Below, piece by piece: positions 8,772 to 18,391 of a stretch of 64,000 bases of DNA. Where the stretch lies: contig NZ_JASJNC010000002.1 in NCBI RefSeq assembly GCF_030065545.1, positions 62,001 to 126,000 of the forward strand. Reading direction: 5' to 3'. This DNA is from Marinicella marina (GTDB lineage: Bacteria > Pseudomonadota > Gammaproteobacteria > Xanthomonadales > Marinicellaceae). The position numbers and the translations under genes are program-made. The number at the start of each line of letters is the position of its first letter. Within the stretch, counting starts at the first letter, position 1. Below the pieces are notes generated by a model. The model worked only from the letters and a program-made list of their open reading frames with translations. It made no database searches and was not told the DNA's origin.

Positions 8772-10109
8772 ATGGGGTTAAAACACCTCACACAATTAAT
8801 TTTTATTGTTTTACTGGCAGCCGTTATCTGGTTTTGGCAAAGCAGTCCTGATGGTCAAAAAAACCTGACATCAGCGAACACAATCAGTCGCCAAGACACC
8901 GAGCCAAACAGTCAAAATGCAGTGCAGCCCGTTGACGCAGCGATGCAAGCAACAGCAGCAACCACTGAGTGGGCGCTTGATGAGGCCGATGTGGTAACAG
9001 CCAAGGAACGTGCGCTGACCTATTTGGATGTTTATCGCATGTGGCGAAAATTCAGTGGCTGCCAAGAGTTTTTGTATCGGCTATTGGAGGAGGAGCAGTT
9101 TGATCCGGTGGCAGCATTCAGTGCCAGAATTCGAGCCGAGCAAAAAGCCACCAACCCCCAATGGCCATCAGCCATCCAAATCAAAGCGGTGGTTGAACAT
9201 GCAGCATCATGCCAGTACCTTTTGCGTCAAATGCAGGCTTTGAATTTGTATCAAAAGTCTGATGATGACAGTTTGAACCCGACCTACATCCAACTCAGAG
9301 ATCGGTTGCGCCAATACCTGTCAGAAATGACACCCAAATCGCCCAAGGAGATGGCGATTGCTGATGCTTTGAGTTTGGCTGCAGCATGGCAAAACGCTTT
9401 TGATGCAGTGCTTGAGGCGTCCAAAGGTGATGACACTGAACAGCCCCCTGAAGTGATGGAATTAGAAGCGCAAGTGGCCTCGCTTGAACAGGAGCGTCGT
9501 GGTCTTATGGCCATTGACAGAGCGATGAGAAGCCAACAAGAATCTGACCGCATTCATGAGATTTGGATTGAAGTCAGAGGGCTTAAACAACAAATCATCC
9601 AAGGCAAAAAAGTCAATTTAATACAACGAAATCAAGCCATTGCGGCTTTTGAGTTAATCAATGCACAGATGTTTTTGAAACTGCGCAGTCAAGATCCTGA
9701 TGTGTTTTTTGAGGTGCAAACTGCTTTAGAAATCAGCCAGCAAAACCTTTATGCATTTGGTTATTCACCGTATAAAAATATCGGTAAAAATAAGGTTGCT
9801 TTGCCTTTTATAGAATATGTATCGCCAGGTGAAGTGATCAAAAACGTCATTGGCATACAAGACAACCAAATCTTTGCCAGAGTCATCAATCATGCCACCA
9901 AAATTTATCATTGTGAACTGGGTGCTGATTGCGGGCCAGCTGGTCAGTGGAGCCCGATGTACTGTCATTTGGGTTACAGTTTTTTTCATGAAGCAGCCTG
10001 CCAGGCAGACTTAGTGAGCTTTTATCAGGATGCCTATATGAGCGAAAACCAGTGGCAAGACGTCCAGTATGTTGTCAATGTTTTGAGACAGACCTATGCA
10101 GCCCCTTAA
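8772..10109 (+). CDS. Membrane-anchored protein of unknown function with central coiled coil
   Basis: Not recognised. An N-terminal membrane anchor (residues about 5-22, LTQLIFIVLLAAVIWFW) is followed by a low-complexity linker. Then comes a helical region beginning ERALTYLDVYRMWRKFSGC, a charged coiled-coil segment (about residues 225-280) and a C-terminal portion with six cysteines (YHCELGADCGPAGQW, YCHLGY, AACQAD). The bulk should face the periplasm, where the cysteines could pair. An AAGGAG ribosome-binding site lies 5 bp upstream. The stop overlaps the start of the next gene by 14 bp. The neighbour shares the same plan (anchor, linker, helical region, cysteine-containing end), so the two are probably distant paralogues expressed together. 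Confidence 0.75.
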   Translation: MGLKHLTQLIFIVLLAAVIWFWQSSPDGQKNLTSANTISRQDTEPNSQNAVQPVDAAMQATAATTEWALDEADVVTAKERALTYLDVYRMWRKFSGCQEFLYRLLEEEQFDPVAAFSARIRAEQKATNPQWPSAIQIKAVVEHAASCQYLLRQMQALNLYQKSDDDSLNPTYIQLRDRLRQYLSEMTPKSPKEMAIADALSLAAAWQNAFDAVLEASKGDDTEQPPEVMELEAQVASLEQERRGLMAIDRAMRSQQESDRIHEIWIEVRGLKQQIIQGKKVNLIQRNQAIAAFELINAQMFLKLRSQDPDVFFEVQTALEISQQNLYAFGYSPYKNIGKNKVALPFIEYVSPGEVIKNVIGIQDNQIFARVINHATKIYHCELGADCGPAGQWSPMYCHLGYSFFHEAACQADLVSFYQDAYMSENQWQDVQYVVNVLRQTYAAP

Positions 10110-11052
10110 GTACCTTTTTCTGGTGGTGATGTTGGCTTGGGTGGTCATCATTATCCAGCGCGATAAACTGTTTGAAAGCAATGATCAACGGCAAGTGATT
10201 GAGGCAGAAGTATCACCGCAGCTTAACCAAGACAACGCAGCAAATAAAACCCAAAGGGGTGTTAATTTGGCTGCTGAAGAAAATACCGAATTCAATACAT
10301 TGGACATTATTGCGCCCGATATACAACAGCCAAAATCGCAACAACCCGAGTCTGAACGAGATGCAGTCATGCTTGAAATCAGTGAGCGGCAATACAGTGA
10401 TGATGCCTACGTCGAGCTGTATGCGCTGCGGGGTATTTCAAAACTTTGCTCTGAGACCGATGCCATCGAAGAGTGGATGGATTCTTCGTTGGGGTACATG
10501 ACTCCTGAACAAAAAAACATCATGGGTGGCGTCAAAGTCAAGTGTAAATCTCACAATGCACAATACCCCACAGTCAGTTCATTGAGCAGCGATGATTTGA
10601 TGAATCAAATCAGCCCCAACAGCCAGCTGGGACAGCTGTTAAAACAACGCAAAAACGATCAAGAGCTGAGCAGGGCGGAAAAAGGTGAATTGGCCGAGCG
10701 TATCTTACTGGCAGCGATTGAAAGCAAAAACAGTTTCATTGCCATCGAATCATCCTTTAATTATTCTTTCGGCTATCAGGCTTATAATAATTCTGCACAG
10801 GCACTGAAAAGTAATGATCAGTTATACCTCTCGCAAATCAAGCAATTGGCTGTAACCCATATGGCTTGTGGTTTCACCCCAGCAGAGGCTTGTCAACCAG
10901 ACGGCTATTTGATGGTCATCATGTGCGCCCAACAGCCCGATTCATGTGGCATGGATTACTACACCTGGTTCCAAAATAACACCTTGCCGGGCATGCGCCA
11001 AGATGTCAATATCATGATTGATTTCCTCCAGAGCCAGAGCCAAGTAAGGTAA
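10096..11052 (+). CDS. Membrane-anchored protein of unknown function, partner of the preceding gene
   Basis: Not recognised. It has one N-terminal membrane helix (YLFLVVMLAWVVIII), a glutamine/asparagine-rich linker and a periplasmic-facing domain of about 230 residues. That domain contains LYALRGISKLC, a KVKCKSH cysteine, and a C-terminal block HMACGFTPAEACQPDGYLMV/MCAQQPDSCGMDYYTWFQ with paired cysteines. The final segment GMRQDVNIMIDFLQ ends the protein much as the preceding one ends in VQYVVNVLRQ. It overlaps the preceding gene by 14 bp in another frame, so the pair is likely translationally coupled. Confidence 0.72.
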   Translation: MQPLKYLFLVVMLAWVVIIIQRDKLFESNDQRQVIEAEVSPQLNQDNAANKTQRGVNLAAEENTEFNTLDIIAPDIQQPKSQQPESERDAVMLEISERQYSDDAYVELYALRGISKLCSETDAIEEWMDSSLGYMTPEQKNIMGGVKVKCKSHNAQYPTVSSLSSDDLMNQISPNSQLGQLLKQRKNDQELSRAEKGELAERILLAAIESKNSFIAIESSFNYSFGYQAYNNSAQALKSNDQLYLSQIKQLAVTHMACGFTPAEACQPDGYLMVIMCAQQPDSCGMDYYTWFQNNTLPGMRQDVNIMIDFLQSQSQVR

Positions 11053-11220
11053 TTTAAATCATGCTAAATTGTTTGAGGTCTCCACACCATCCCCCCAGCG
11101 TAAATCCATAGTCATTCCTAATTGATTGAACCAGCAATTTTTTTATTGCATTTCATGGGTGCTTTGTGAATAATGCGCCAACTTTTTCTGTTCGCCTATG
11201 TTGAGCAGTTTTTTTTGCAA

Positions 11221-11250
11221 GGCTGCGAATCAACGTCAGCCGCTTTTTTT
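11221..11250 (+). terminator. Rho-independent terminator before speD
   Basis: GGCTG (11221-11225) pairs with CAGCC (11237-11241) and is followed after GC by seven T. It probably ends the transcript of the unknown gene pair. Confidence 0.55.
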
Positions 11251-11296
11251 ATTGTGAAATTAGCATTCACAATGTTTTTTTAAAGTGGAAAAAATC

Positions 11297-11788
11297 ATGT
11301 TAAAAAACCCTTATTACCAGCACCATGATGCTGATGAAAATGACTCATGGGACCAAAAAGCAACTGAGAGCCAGTTGTCCTGGCCCTCTTTTCAACAAGA
11401 TGCGGATGATGATCGTTTGGATCATTTCATTCACCGTGACGGTAAAGTTTTTGCTGGCACCCACTTGATCATAGATTTGTGGGGTGCATCAGGTCTTGAT
11501 GACTTGGTGCAGATGGAAGCTGCAATGCGCTTGGCTGTTGAAAAATCAAAAGCAACATTGCTGCACATCCACTTACATCATTTCACACCGAATGGAGGCA
11601 TTTCAGGAGTGGCCGTATTAGCAGAATCTCACATCAGTGTGCACACTTGGCCAGAAAAGAACTTTGCCGCTTTTGATGTATTCATGTGTGGTGATGCAGA
11701 ACCTGAGCAAGCGGTTGAGGTTTTTAAATCATTTTTCAAGCCATCCTCTTGTCAAGTAGATAACCTCTTGCGCGGTCAAATTTCATGA
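11297..11788 (+). CDS. speD: S-adenosylmethionine decarboxylase proenzyme
   Basis: SpeD decarboxylates AdoMet to give the aminopropyl donor for spermidine synthesis. The bacterial-type proenzyme self-cleaves between glutamate and serine to form a pyruvoyl group; the site is in [12 protein letters not shown] (serine 111 from this start). Other landmarks are [16 protein letters not shown] and [12 protein letters not shown]. The ATG at 11297 is preferred over the GTG at 11285 because AGTGGA sits at ribosome-binding distance. The first 45 residues are an extra acidic, hydrophilic extension relative to short SpeD forms. The stop overlaps the speE start (ATGA), so the two are coupled. Confidence 0.95.
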   Translation: MLKNPYYQHHDADENDSWDQKATESQLSWPSFQQDADDDRLDHFIHRDGKVFAGTHLIIDLWGASGLDDLVQMEAAMRLAVEKSKATLLHIHLHHFTPNGGISGVAVLAESHISVHTWPEKNFAAFDVFMCGDAEPEQAVEVFKSFFKPSSCQVDNLLRGQIS

Positions 11789-12648
11789 ACCGCCCAGAGA
11801 TGAAAATAGAGCGCTTGTACCCTTCTTGGGGCCAAGCGTTCAGTCCCGAGAAGGTGCTTTTTGAACATCAAACTGAACACCAACATTTGGTGATTTTTAA
11901 GAACCAACAATGGGGTAAAGTGATGATGTTAGATGGTGTGGTACAGACCACTGAGAAAGATGAGTTCATTTATCACGAGATGATGACTCATGTGCCGATG
12001 TTCAGTCACCATAACCCACAAAAGGTATTAATAATTGGCGGTGGTGACGGTGGTATATTGCGAGAGGTGTTGAAACACCAGTCAGTCAAGCACGTTACTC
12101 AAGTGGAAATTGATCAAGCTGTAATCGACATGTGCATCAAATATTTACCTAATCATTCAGCTGGAGCTTTTACTGATGAACGGGTTGATGTGGTGATTGA
12201 TGATGGAGTGAATTATGTCAGCCGATGCAGCCAGAAGTTTGATGTGATTATTTCTGATTCAACCGACCCAATAGGGCCCGGTGAGTCACTATTCACCTCA
12301 GAGTTTTATCATGGCGTACAATCTTGCTTGGCCGATGATGGAGTGTTTGTGGCCCAGAATGGTGTCAGTTTTATGCAACTTGATGAAGTCATTACCACCC
12401 ATAAAAGACTGAGTCCTTGTTTCAAAGACGTGGGCTTTTATGCTGCAGCCGTGCCTACCTATGTTGGTGGCATCATGACTTTTGCATGGGCCAGTCAAAA
12501 TCCAACTTTGAGGCAGTTCGATCTCAGTCAACTGGAACATAAGATTCAGCAAGCTGCTATCAAAACCCAATACCACACAGCTGCCATACACCAGGCCAGT
12601 TTTGCATTGCCACGGTATATTTTAACTGCCCTTGGAACATCGGTATGA
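11785..12648 (+). CDS. speE: Spermidine synthase
   Basis: This enzyme transfers the aminopropyl group from decarboxylated AdoMet to putrescine. Diagnostic segments are [23 protein letters not shown], the nucleotide-binding [18 protein letters not shown], and the catalytic-aspartate loop [16 protein letters not shown], where family members use a D-x-x-D-P-x-G-P motif to bind putrescine. The length (287) is typical. It overlaps speD by 4 bp at the start and the following decarboxylase gene by 4 bp at the end, placing it in a tightly coupled polyamine operon. Confidence 0.96.
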   Translation: MNRPEMKIERLYPSWGQAFSPEKVLFEHQTEHQHLVIFKNQQWGKVMMLDGVVQTTEKDEFIYHEMMTHVPMFSHHNPQKVLIIGGGDGGILREVLKHQSVKHVTQVEIDQAVIDMCIKYLPNHSAGAFTDERVDVVIDDGVNYVSRCSQKFDVIISDSTDPIGPGESLFTSEFYHGVQSCLADDGVFVAQNGVSFMQLDEVITTHKRLSPCFKDVGFYAAAVPTYVGGIMTFAWASQNPTLRQFDLSQLEHKIQQAAIKTQYHTAAIHQASFALPRYILTALGTSV

Positions 12649-13844
12649 ACCAGGTCCAGGAGCTCAAAGCGCACTTTGCTGAACAGGTTTACCCCGATCA
12701 ACTGGGCAATTACTCGCGCCGCAAACTGGCTCAGTTGGCGGCACAACACGGCACCCCAACTGTGATCATCGACCAAGACATCATCACCCGTCAGTACCAG
12801 AACCTCATCAAGGCTTTGCCGCAGGTGAAGATGCGTTATGCCATCAAAGCCCTGCCACACCCTGAAGTGGTCAAGCATTTGGCTCAACTGGGTTGTGGTT
12901 TTGATCTGGCCACTGCCGGGGAAATTGAATTATTGAGAAGCCTGTCTTTAGATGCTGCTGACACTATTCATACCCACCCCATCAAAAAGGATTCGGAAAT
13001 CCGTCACGCCATCGAATTCGGCTGTCAATACTTTGTGGTGGATAACAGCCATGAATTAGATAAGTTCATTGCCTATAAAGATCAGGTTGAACTGTTGATT
13101 CGGGTTAATTTCCGCAATCAAGATGCGGTGGTTGATTTATCACGGAAATTTGGTTGTGAATTAACCAAGCTACCGGCGCTGGTGGCCCAGGCCAAATCAT
13201 TGGGTATCAACATCGTGGGTTTATCCTTTCATGTGGGTTCACAGGTACCGGCACCCTATGCACATGTAGAGGCCATTGAACAGTGTCTTGATGTGTTTGC
13301 CAACATGCCTGAGGTGAACTGGAAAATATTGGATATCGGTGGCGGGTTTCCCATCGAGTACACCGGTCCCGGACCAGTGATTGAAGATTTTTGTGCGCCC
13401 ATCAACGCCGCTTTGCAGGCAGTTGGTAGTGAGGTTGAGGTTTTGGCTGAACCGGGTCGGTACATTGCTGGGCCCAGTGCCATCCAACTGCTGAGTGTGG
13501 TAGGGATGGCGCAACGAGGTGCGCGAACCTGGTATTACCTCGATGATGGCGTTTATGGTGTCTTAAGTGGCCAAATGTTTGACCATGCCAAGTACCCCAT
13601 CGCGCCATTAAAATCTCATGACATGACCCAGGGTTTGATGCCCAGTGTTCTGGCTGGACCGACATGTGACAGCATTGATGTGATTGATGATGACATTGTT
13701 TTGCCACCATTAGAAATCGGTGATATATTTGTAGTAACTCAGGTGGGCGCCTACAGTTTGGCTTCAGCCACCGAGTTTAATTTATACCCTAAGGCCAATG
13801 CCCTGTGGTTAAGTGGCCAGAAGGAATTAATGGCTGGAAATTAA
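12645..13844 (+). CDS. Type III (alanine-racemase-fold) ornithine/lysine decarboxylase
   Basis: This PLP enzyme most likely makes putrescine from ornithine for the spermidine synthase encoded just upstream. PLP lysine is K68 in [14 protein letters not shown], the glycine loop is [15 protein letters not shown], the phosphate-binding [11 protein letters not shown] follows, and the catalytic cysteine/aspartate lie in [20 protein letters not shown] is also conserved. All match the eukaryotic-like group IV decarboxylases rather than the large E. coli SpeC fold. Whether it prefers ornithine, lysine or both cannot be read from the sequence. It overlaps speE by 4 bp, and the stop is 1 bp from the next small gene. 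Confidence 0.9.
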   Translation: MNQVQELKAHFAEQVYPDQLGNYSRRKLAQLAAQHGTPTVIIDQDIITRQYQNLIKALPQVKMRYAIKALPHPEVVKHLAQLGCGFDLATAGEIELLRSLSLDAADTIHTHPIKKDSEIRHAIEFGCQYFVVDNSHELDKFIAYKDQVELLIRVNFRNQDAVVDLSRKFGCELTKLPALVAQAKSLGINIVGLSFHVGSQVPAPYAHVEAIEQCLDVFANMPEVNWKILDIGGGFPIEYTGPGPVIEDFCAPINAALQAVGSEVEVLAEPGRYIAGPSAIQLLSVVGMAQRGARTWYYLDDGVYGVLSGQMFDHAKYPIAPLKSHDMTQGLMPSVLAGPTCDSIDVIDDDIVLPPLEIGDIFVVTQVGAYSLASATEFNLYPKANALWLSGQKELMAGN

Positions 13845-13845
13845 C

Positions 13846-14040
13846 ATGAACAAAAACGAAAAAGTCATCCTGCAGTGTGCCGATTGTGATCACAAGTTCA
13901 AGAAAACCATCAAATGGTTAGAAAACACCCATCAATATGAATGCGCTTTTTGTCATTCAGAACTGGATATTGATGAAGTGATTAAAGACATTAATAATCG
14001 GCAAGACGACAAAACCACATTCTTGATATACCAAAAATAA
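13846..14040 (+). CDS. Small zinc-ribbon-like protein in the polyamine operon
   Basis: The 64-residue protein has two CxxC knuckles, C11/C14 and C33/C36, spaced as in a zinc ribbon, followed by an acidic helix and a short basic tail. It starts 1 bp after the decarboxylase stop, so it is probably the last gene of the speD-speE-decarboxylase operon. Function is unknown. A role in RNA or protein binding linked to polyamine levels is only a guess. Confidence 0.7.
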   Translation: MNKNEKVILQCADCDHKFKKTIKWLENTHQYECAFCHSELDIDEVIKDINNRQDDKTTFLIYQK

Positions 14041-14194
14041 GTTGAAGCCCTCGGTGCCCGAGTTCATGGTGGTTACTATCTGTTTTAACTGTTGATGTTT
14101 GGCGTGAACGGACTGTGGCGTGAGTTTTGGGTTATAATTTTTTGATAAGCCGGCGTGCCAACGTCAATAAAACAATAAAAAACGGGAGCAATAT

Positions 14195-15934
14195 ATGTCT
14201 GATTCGCAGGTAACTGCTACAGGCCCAATCACGCGTGGCGCGTATCCGGAACTGACGCCACATGCGGTGCTGGTGGGCTATTTCTTGGGTGTGATTTTAG
14301 CCATTTCAATTGGTTATGCATCACTCAAATTGGGTTTTTCTATTGAGGGTTCTGAACTGGCCGCAATACTGGGTTTTGGTATTTTGCGGGGGATATTAAG
14401 GCGTCGATCTATCATCGAGAACAACGTTGCTCAAACAGTGGCCTCAGCTGTCAATGGCGCATCATCTGGTATGATGTTTTCAGTACCAGCTATTTTCATT
14501 CTTGGCTATGGCTTGGAGTTCAATCCCTATGTGTTAACTTTCGGCGCGATTGCCGGTGCTTTTTTGGGCATCGCCTTTATCATACCATTGCGAAAACAGA
14601 TGATTGACTTCGAGCGGCTGACCTACCCTGGTGGGGTGGCTGTGGCTTCAATTCTCAAATCACCCGGTGCTGGCATCAAAAAAGCCATGTTGTTGGTCGG
14701 TGCCATGGTGGTTTCCGGTTTGGTGCATGTTTTGAGTCTATACACCGGTGTTGAGTACTGGCCTTTATTCGAACAATTGGGCCTGCCTGACTACCTCAAC
14801 GGTACTTGGTATTTGTCTTTGATGACCATAGGTGTGGCTTTCATTGCCGGTCGTGGCGGTTTGGCTTTTATTATAGGTGGCTTTGTTTGTTATTGGTTCA
14901 TAGCGCCAATGTTGGACTTGACCAATTCATTCCCGGTGGTCGATGGAGTAGCTGTTACTGATCCAAATCAATTGCGTTTGATGCTGTTCAGACCCACAGG
15001 CATTGGCATGCTGATTGGTGGTGCAGTGATTGGTGTGTTGTTTGCGCTGCCATTGATTAAATCTGCAATCAAATCGATGCAATCCTCGGCCAAAAAAGAG
15101 GCGGCCATGAGTAAGGATGAACTGCCCATTAAACTGTTATATTTTGCGGTGGTAGGTGCGGCTATATTGTTGGGAGTTATGGCGGTAACCTCTGCCCAAG
15201 AAGTGGGTCTGATTCGCGGTATCATGATGGCAGTTTTAGGTACCTTGTGGATCTGGATGGCTGGTATTATTTTATCCGAGGCCATAGGTCGAACCAATTG
15301 GTCGCCGTTATCAGGTATGACGCTTATTGCAGTAACGCTGCTGATTATGATCACCCAAACCTTCGGTGGTATGAGTACGGGCTCGGCCATTGTCGCTGCG
15401 GTAACAGTTGGTGCAGCTACTTGTGTGGCGATGAGCCAAGCCACTGATTTGATGTTGGATATGAAAACCGGTTACTTGGTCGGTGCCACACCCAGGCAAC
15501 AACAACTGGGGCAGTTTTTTGGTGCCTGGTTAGGCCCCATCGTTATCATTATTCTGATATTCACATTAGACAAGGCGTTTGGTTTGGGCGGTGATGAATT
15601 TCCGGCGCCACAAGGCCAAGCTTTGGCTTCTATGGTGCAAGGCATAACCGGTGGTGATGTGCCCTCTGAAAAATACTTTGCTGGTGCATTACTGGGTGGC
15701 TTGTTGAGCTTGCTACAAGCTGGCTTGGGCATCACCGTTGGACTGGGTTTTTATCTGCCGTTTGAAATTGTTTTGACTTACGCCTTAGGTACTTTGTTGC
15801 GTGAGGTGGTGGATCGCACCAAAGGCAAATCATGGTCAGAATCGGTGGGTATTCCCATAGCGGCTGGTCTGATTGTTGGTGAAGCTTTGGTTGGTGTGGG
15901 TAACGCCGTTTATGTGATTTCAACCGCAGGATAA
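14195..15934 (+). CDS. OPT-family oligopeptide transporter
   Basis: The 579-residue polytopic inner-membrane protein has about 14-16 hydrophobic helices. The OPT signature region is seen in GSELAAILGFGILRG and RRRSIIENNVAQTVASAVNGASSGMMFSVPA, with RLTYPGGVAVASILKS following. These secondary transporters take up oligopeptides or metal-siderophore conjugates in symport with protons. The start is supported by GGGAG 7 bp upstream. The next gene begins 11 bp later with its own AAGGAG, so the two are probably one transcript. Confidence 0.9.
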   Translation: MSDSQVTATGPITRGAYPELTPHAVLVGYFLGVILAISIGYASLKLGFSIEGSELAAILGFGILRGILRRRSIIENNVAQTVASAVNGASSGMMFSVPAIFILGYGLEFNPYVLTFGAIAGAFLGIAFIIPLRKQMIDFERLTYPGGVAVASILKSPGAGIKKAMLLVGAMVVSGLVHVLSLYTGVEYWPLFEQLGLPDYLNGTWYLSLMTIGVAFIAGRGGLAFIIGGFVCYWFIAPMLDLTNSFPVVDGVAVTDPNQLRLMLFRPTGIGMLIGGAVIGVLFALPLIKSAIKSMQSSAKKEAAMSKDELPIKLLYFAVVGAAILLGVMAVTSAQEVGLIRGIMMAVLGTLWIWMAGIILSEAIGRTNWSPLSGMTLIAVTLLIMITQTFGGMSTGSAIVAAVTVGAATCVAMSQATDLMLDMKTGYLVGATPRQQQLGQFFGAWLGPIVIIILIFTLDKAFGLGGDEFPAPQGQALASMVQGITGGDVPSEKYFAGALLGGLLSLLQAGLGITVGLGFYLPFEIVLTYALGTLLREVVDRTKGKSWSESVGIPIAAGLIVGEALVGVGNAVYVISTAG

Positions 15935-15945
15935 GGAGAATTAAT

Positions 15946-16482
15946 ATGAAAAATACAGCGTTAATAACAGTGATGGCGGCATTCTTGGCAGGAGCCTATT
16001 TGGCCTCATTAGATGAAAAGGTCATGAATTGGACTTATTTTGTCCCGGTCATGTTGATTGGTTTTGTGGCTGCGATAGTTTATAAAAAGGAATCGAATGC
16101 AGCAGCGAAACACGGTGACTTGTTGAAAAAGAACCGTGAAATATTGGTGGTTTCATTGGCCAATATTCTGGATAATTTAAAGGCACTGAATGGCCGAAAA
16201 GATAAGGTGCCAACCTATGAAATGCGCTTTGAGATTGATCGATTATTTCGTGAAGATTTAATGAATTTTGCCGATGCCCGTGACAGCATGAAGCATTTAT
16301 TTGGCATTCAATCCTATGCCGATGTCATGTCCAGTTTTGCTGCTGGTGAACGATACATCAATCGTGTTTGGTCGGCTTCGACAGATGGTTATATCGATGA
16401 AGTGATGATGTATGTTGAGAAATCTTTGGCGCAGTTTGAACATGCCAAAGAGGAGTTCGAGGCAGCATCAGCCGGGCGGTAA
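15946..16482 (+). CDS. Small membrane protein of unknown function
   Basis: Not recognised. Two N-terminal membrane helices (residues about 4-20 and 28-46) carry a cytoplasmic or periplasmic helical domain of about 130 residues rich in charged residues. Conserved-looking segments are DLLKKNREILVVSLANILDNL and FGIQSYADVMSSFAAGERYINRVWSA, kept here only as landmarks. The AAGGAG site 6 bp before the ATG fixes the start. It follows the OPT transporter closely and is ended by a strong terminator, so it could be an accessory subunit of that transporter. Confidence 0.7.
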   Translation: MKNTALITVMAAFLAGAYLASLDEKVMNWTYFVPVMLIGFVAAIVYKKESNAAAKHGDLLKKNREILVVSLANILDNLKALNGRKDKVPTYEMRFEIDRLFREDLMNFADARDSMKHLFGIQSYADVMSSFAAGERYINRVWSASTDGYIDEVMMYVEKSLAQFEHAKEEFEAASAGR

Positions 16483-16504
16483 GTTGGCAATTTTGGTTGC
16501 GTTC

Positions 16505-16530
16505 AAAGGCCGCTTTTTGCGGCCTTTTTT
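16505..16530 (+). terminator. Rho-independent terminator of the OPT transporter unit
   Basis: AAAGGCCGC and GCGGCCTTT form a perfect 9-bp stem with a TTTTT loop, followed by a T run. Confidence 0.85.
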
Positions 16531-16647
16531 CTATCGTTGCGCGCATTTTTGTTGCCACTATGGGTACTAAAAAACCCTCTTACTGTTAGCTTAGTACGAA
16601 AATCTTCCATTTTAATTAAACTACTAATCTAATCGTAAGGAGGTTTT

Positions 16648-16956
16648 ATGAAAAGTATATTGTTGATTATTGTCGTGGTTGCTTTAGCGGCTTGTGGCAG
16701 CAACCCCAATAAAGTGGCTGCTGTGAAAGTGGGTGATGAGTTGTATAAGCCTGATAATTCAGCTGCCATGGCTCTGGATAATGACACCAAGGAAAAAATC
16801 GTTTGTGAAAGGCGCATTGTCACCGGTTCACACCGCAAACAAAAAGTCTGTACCACGGTCGGTCAAAAAGAGCGAGATCGTGAAGCGGCGCAACAAACCA
16901 TTGAAAGCAACGCCACCTTGATTCAGCTTAGACTGGCTGAGGAAAAAGGCGGTTAA
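16648..16956 (+). CDS. Small predicted lipoprotein
   Basis: A 102-residue protein with a lipoprotein signal: MKSILLIIVVVALAACGS places the lipobox LAAC with the modified cysteine at residue 16. The mature part contains CERRIVTGSHRKQKVC, a motif with two cysteines around a TGSxxxxxxC core that recurs in small gammaproteobacterial envelope proteins, then a charged helix. The ribosome-binding site AAGGAGG at ideal spacing makes the start certain. It is a single-gene unit. Function unknown. Confidence 0.75.
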   Translation: MKSILLIIVVVALAACGSNPNKVAAVKVGDELYKPDNSAAMALDNDTKEKIVCERRIVTGSHRKQKVCTTVGQKERDREAAQQTIESNATLIQLRLAEEKGG

Positions 16957-17083
16957 GGCCGTTCTGATTTAATAGCGTAGTTGTTGTCGTAGAATCATGC
17001 CCTGAGTTATTTAATTATTGAGATGATTGAAATCTCAGGGTTGCAGTTTTATGCTGGTATCTCATTTGAGTGTGGAGAATGTT

Positions 17084-17647
17084 ATGTCAGTGACTTTAAT
17101 TTCGTTGTGGTTGCCCATTTTATTGGGTGGCATTTTTTGTTGGGTTGTTAGCGCCCTTTTTCATATGGTGGTTAAACACCATGACAAAGATTACCAAGCC
17201 TTGGGAGCTGAGGACGCGGTCTCAGACGCGCTCCGTGGAACAGCACCGGGTTTGTATACCTTGCCGCATTGTAAGGACATGCAGGCCATGAACGATGAGG
17301 GCATGCAACAAAAATTCAAACAGGGCCCGGTTGCCATGGTCAGCGTCATGGATAATGGCATGCCACCGATGGGTAAGTTGATGGTGCAACAAATCATCTA
17401 CTATTGGGTGGCCGTTTTATTGATAGCTTATGTGGCGCACCTCTCGCTGCCAATGGGTGCTGATTATTTGGCAGTTTTCAGGCAGGTGATGGCAACCGGT
17501 TTCCTGACTTTTGGCTTTGGCCTGATTCCTTTCTCAATCTGGTATGGTCATCCATGGTCGAATACGGTACGTTATTTGATTGATGCCTTGATTTATGCCG
17601 CAGTGGTGGCTGGTACGTTTGCATGGTTGTGGCCTGCAGCTGCTTGA
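17084..17647 (+). CDS. Membrane protein of unknown function
   Basis: Not recognised. Starting at the ATG at 17084 (GGAG 8 bp upstream), the 187-residue protein has an N-terminal helix (LISLWLPILLGGIFCWVVSAL), a cytoplasmic loop of about 85 residues with HHDKDYQALGAEDAVSDALRG and GTAPGLYTLPH, and three further helices (YYWVAVLLIAYVAHL, VFRQVMATGFLTFGFGLI, YLIDALIYAAVVAGTFAWLW). The longer start at 17027 would add a hydrophilic leader with no ribosome-binding site. The PGxYTxPxC/H loop recurs in uncharacterised bacterial membrane proteins. Confidence 0.72.
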   Translation: MSVTLISLWLPILLGGIFCWVVSALFHMVVKHHDKDYQALGAEDAVSDALRGTAPGLYTLPHCKDMQAMNDEGMQQKFKQGPVAMVSVMDNGMPPMGKLMVQQIIYYWVAVLLIAYVAHLSLPMGADYLAVFRQVMATGFLTFGFGLIPFSIWYGHPWSNTVRYLIDALIYAAVVAGTFAWLWPAAA

Positions 17648-17707
17648 TGCCCAGTGCGCATTGAGTAAAATCGTAACTTTGTAAAACAGCACCTTTATGC
17701 GTTGCTG

Positions 17708-18391
17708 TCAGATATGAGTGAGCAGTTGATCAAACTGCTTGATTTCATAGTGGTGGTCACTGTGGTTGTGTTTAATTTGACGCAGGTTGAACCAACAACT
17801 GCGCATGCCAAAATCCACCGCACCTTGCACATCGCAGGTGTAATTATCACCCACCATCAAAACCTTCGCAGGATCCTCCCAGCCCATTAAGTCACAAGTG
17901 TGAGCAAATATTTCTGGGTTGGGTTTGGCCACACCAAGCTCCTCTGAAATGACCAATGCACCAAAGTGATCTTGAATACTGCTGTTGGCAAAACGCGGTT
18001 TTTGAACCCGTGCCAGGCCGTTGGTGATGATGGCCATTTCACAATGTGGCGTTAAATGCGCCAATGTGTCAGCCACACCAGGTAACAGGATTTGTTGTTT
18101 GGCCAGCTCATCCAAGTAGTGCAGGCTGAAGGTTTTGATGTCTGCTTGTTGTCCAACGAAATCAAAGAGCTGCTCGGCACGGCGTTGTTTTAATTGTTCA
18201 ATGTTGATGGTTCTGGCCTCCAGTTGCTGCCACAAACCAACATTCATCTGGCGGTAAAAATCAATCAATCCAGGTGGTCTTGGCATCTTGAAGTGGGCCA
18301 AGGTAGCGACCAAGGCGGCGGCTTCGGCTTGGTCAAAATCGAACAGTGTGTTATCGGCATCGAAAATGATTTGTTGGTACTTAAACATCAC
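17708..18391 (-). CDS. yjjG: HAD-family pyrimidine 5'-nucleotidase, YjjG-like
   Basis: HAD motif I is FDADNTLFDFD (nucleophile and acid aspartates at about 11 and 13), motif II is AIITNGLARVQKPR, motif III lysine is in ELGVAKPNPEIF, and motif IV is VLMVGDNYTCDVQGA. This arrangement and the NGxxxVQxxR sequence are typical of YjjG, which dephosphorylates non-canonical pyrimidine nucleotides such as 5-fluoro- or thymidine monophosphates. Length (227) fits. Its start overlaps the stop of the upstream SDR gene by 4 bp, so the two form an operon. Confidence 0.87.
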   Translation of the reverse strand: MMFKYQQIIFDADNTLFDFDQAEAAALVATLAHFKMPRPPGLIDFYRQMNVGLWQQLEARTINIEQLKQRRAEQLFDFVGQQADIKTFSLHYLDELAKQQILLPGVADTLAHLTPHCEMAIITNGLARVQKPRFANSSIQDHFGALVISEELGVAKPNPEIFAHTCDLMGWEDPAKVLMVGDNYTCDVQGAVDFGMRSCWFNLRQIKHNHSDHHYEIKQFDQLLTHI

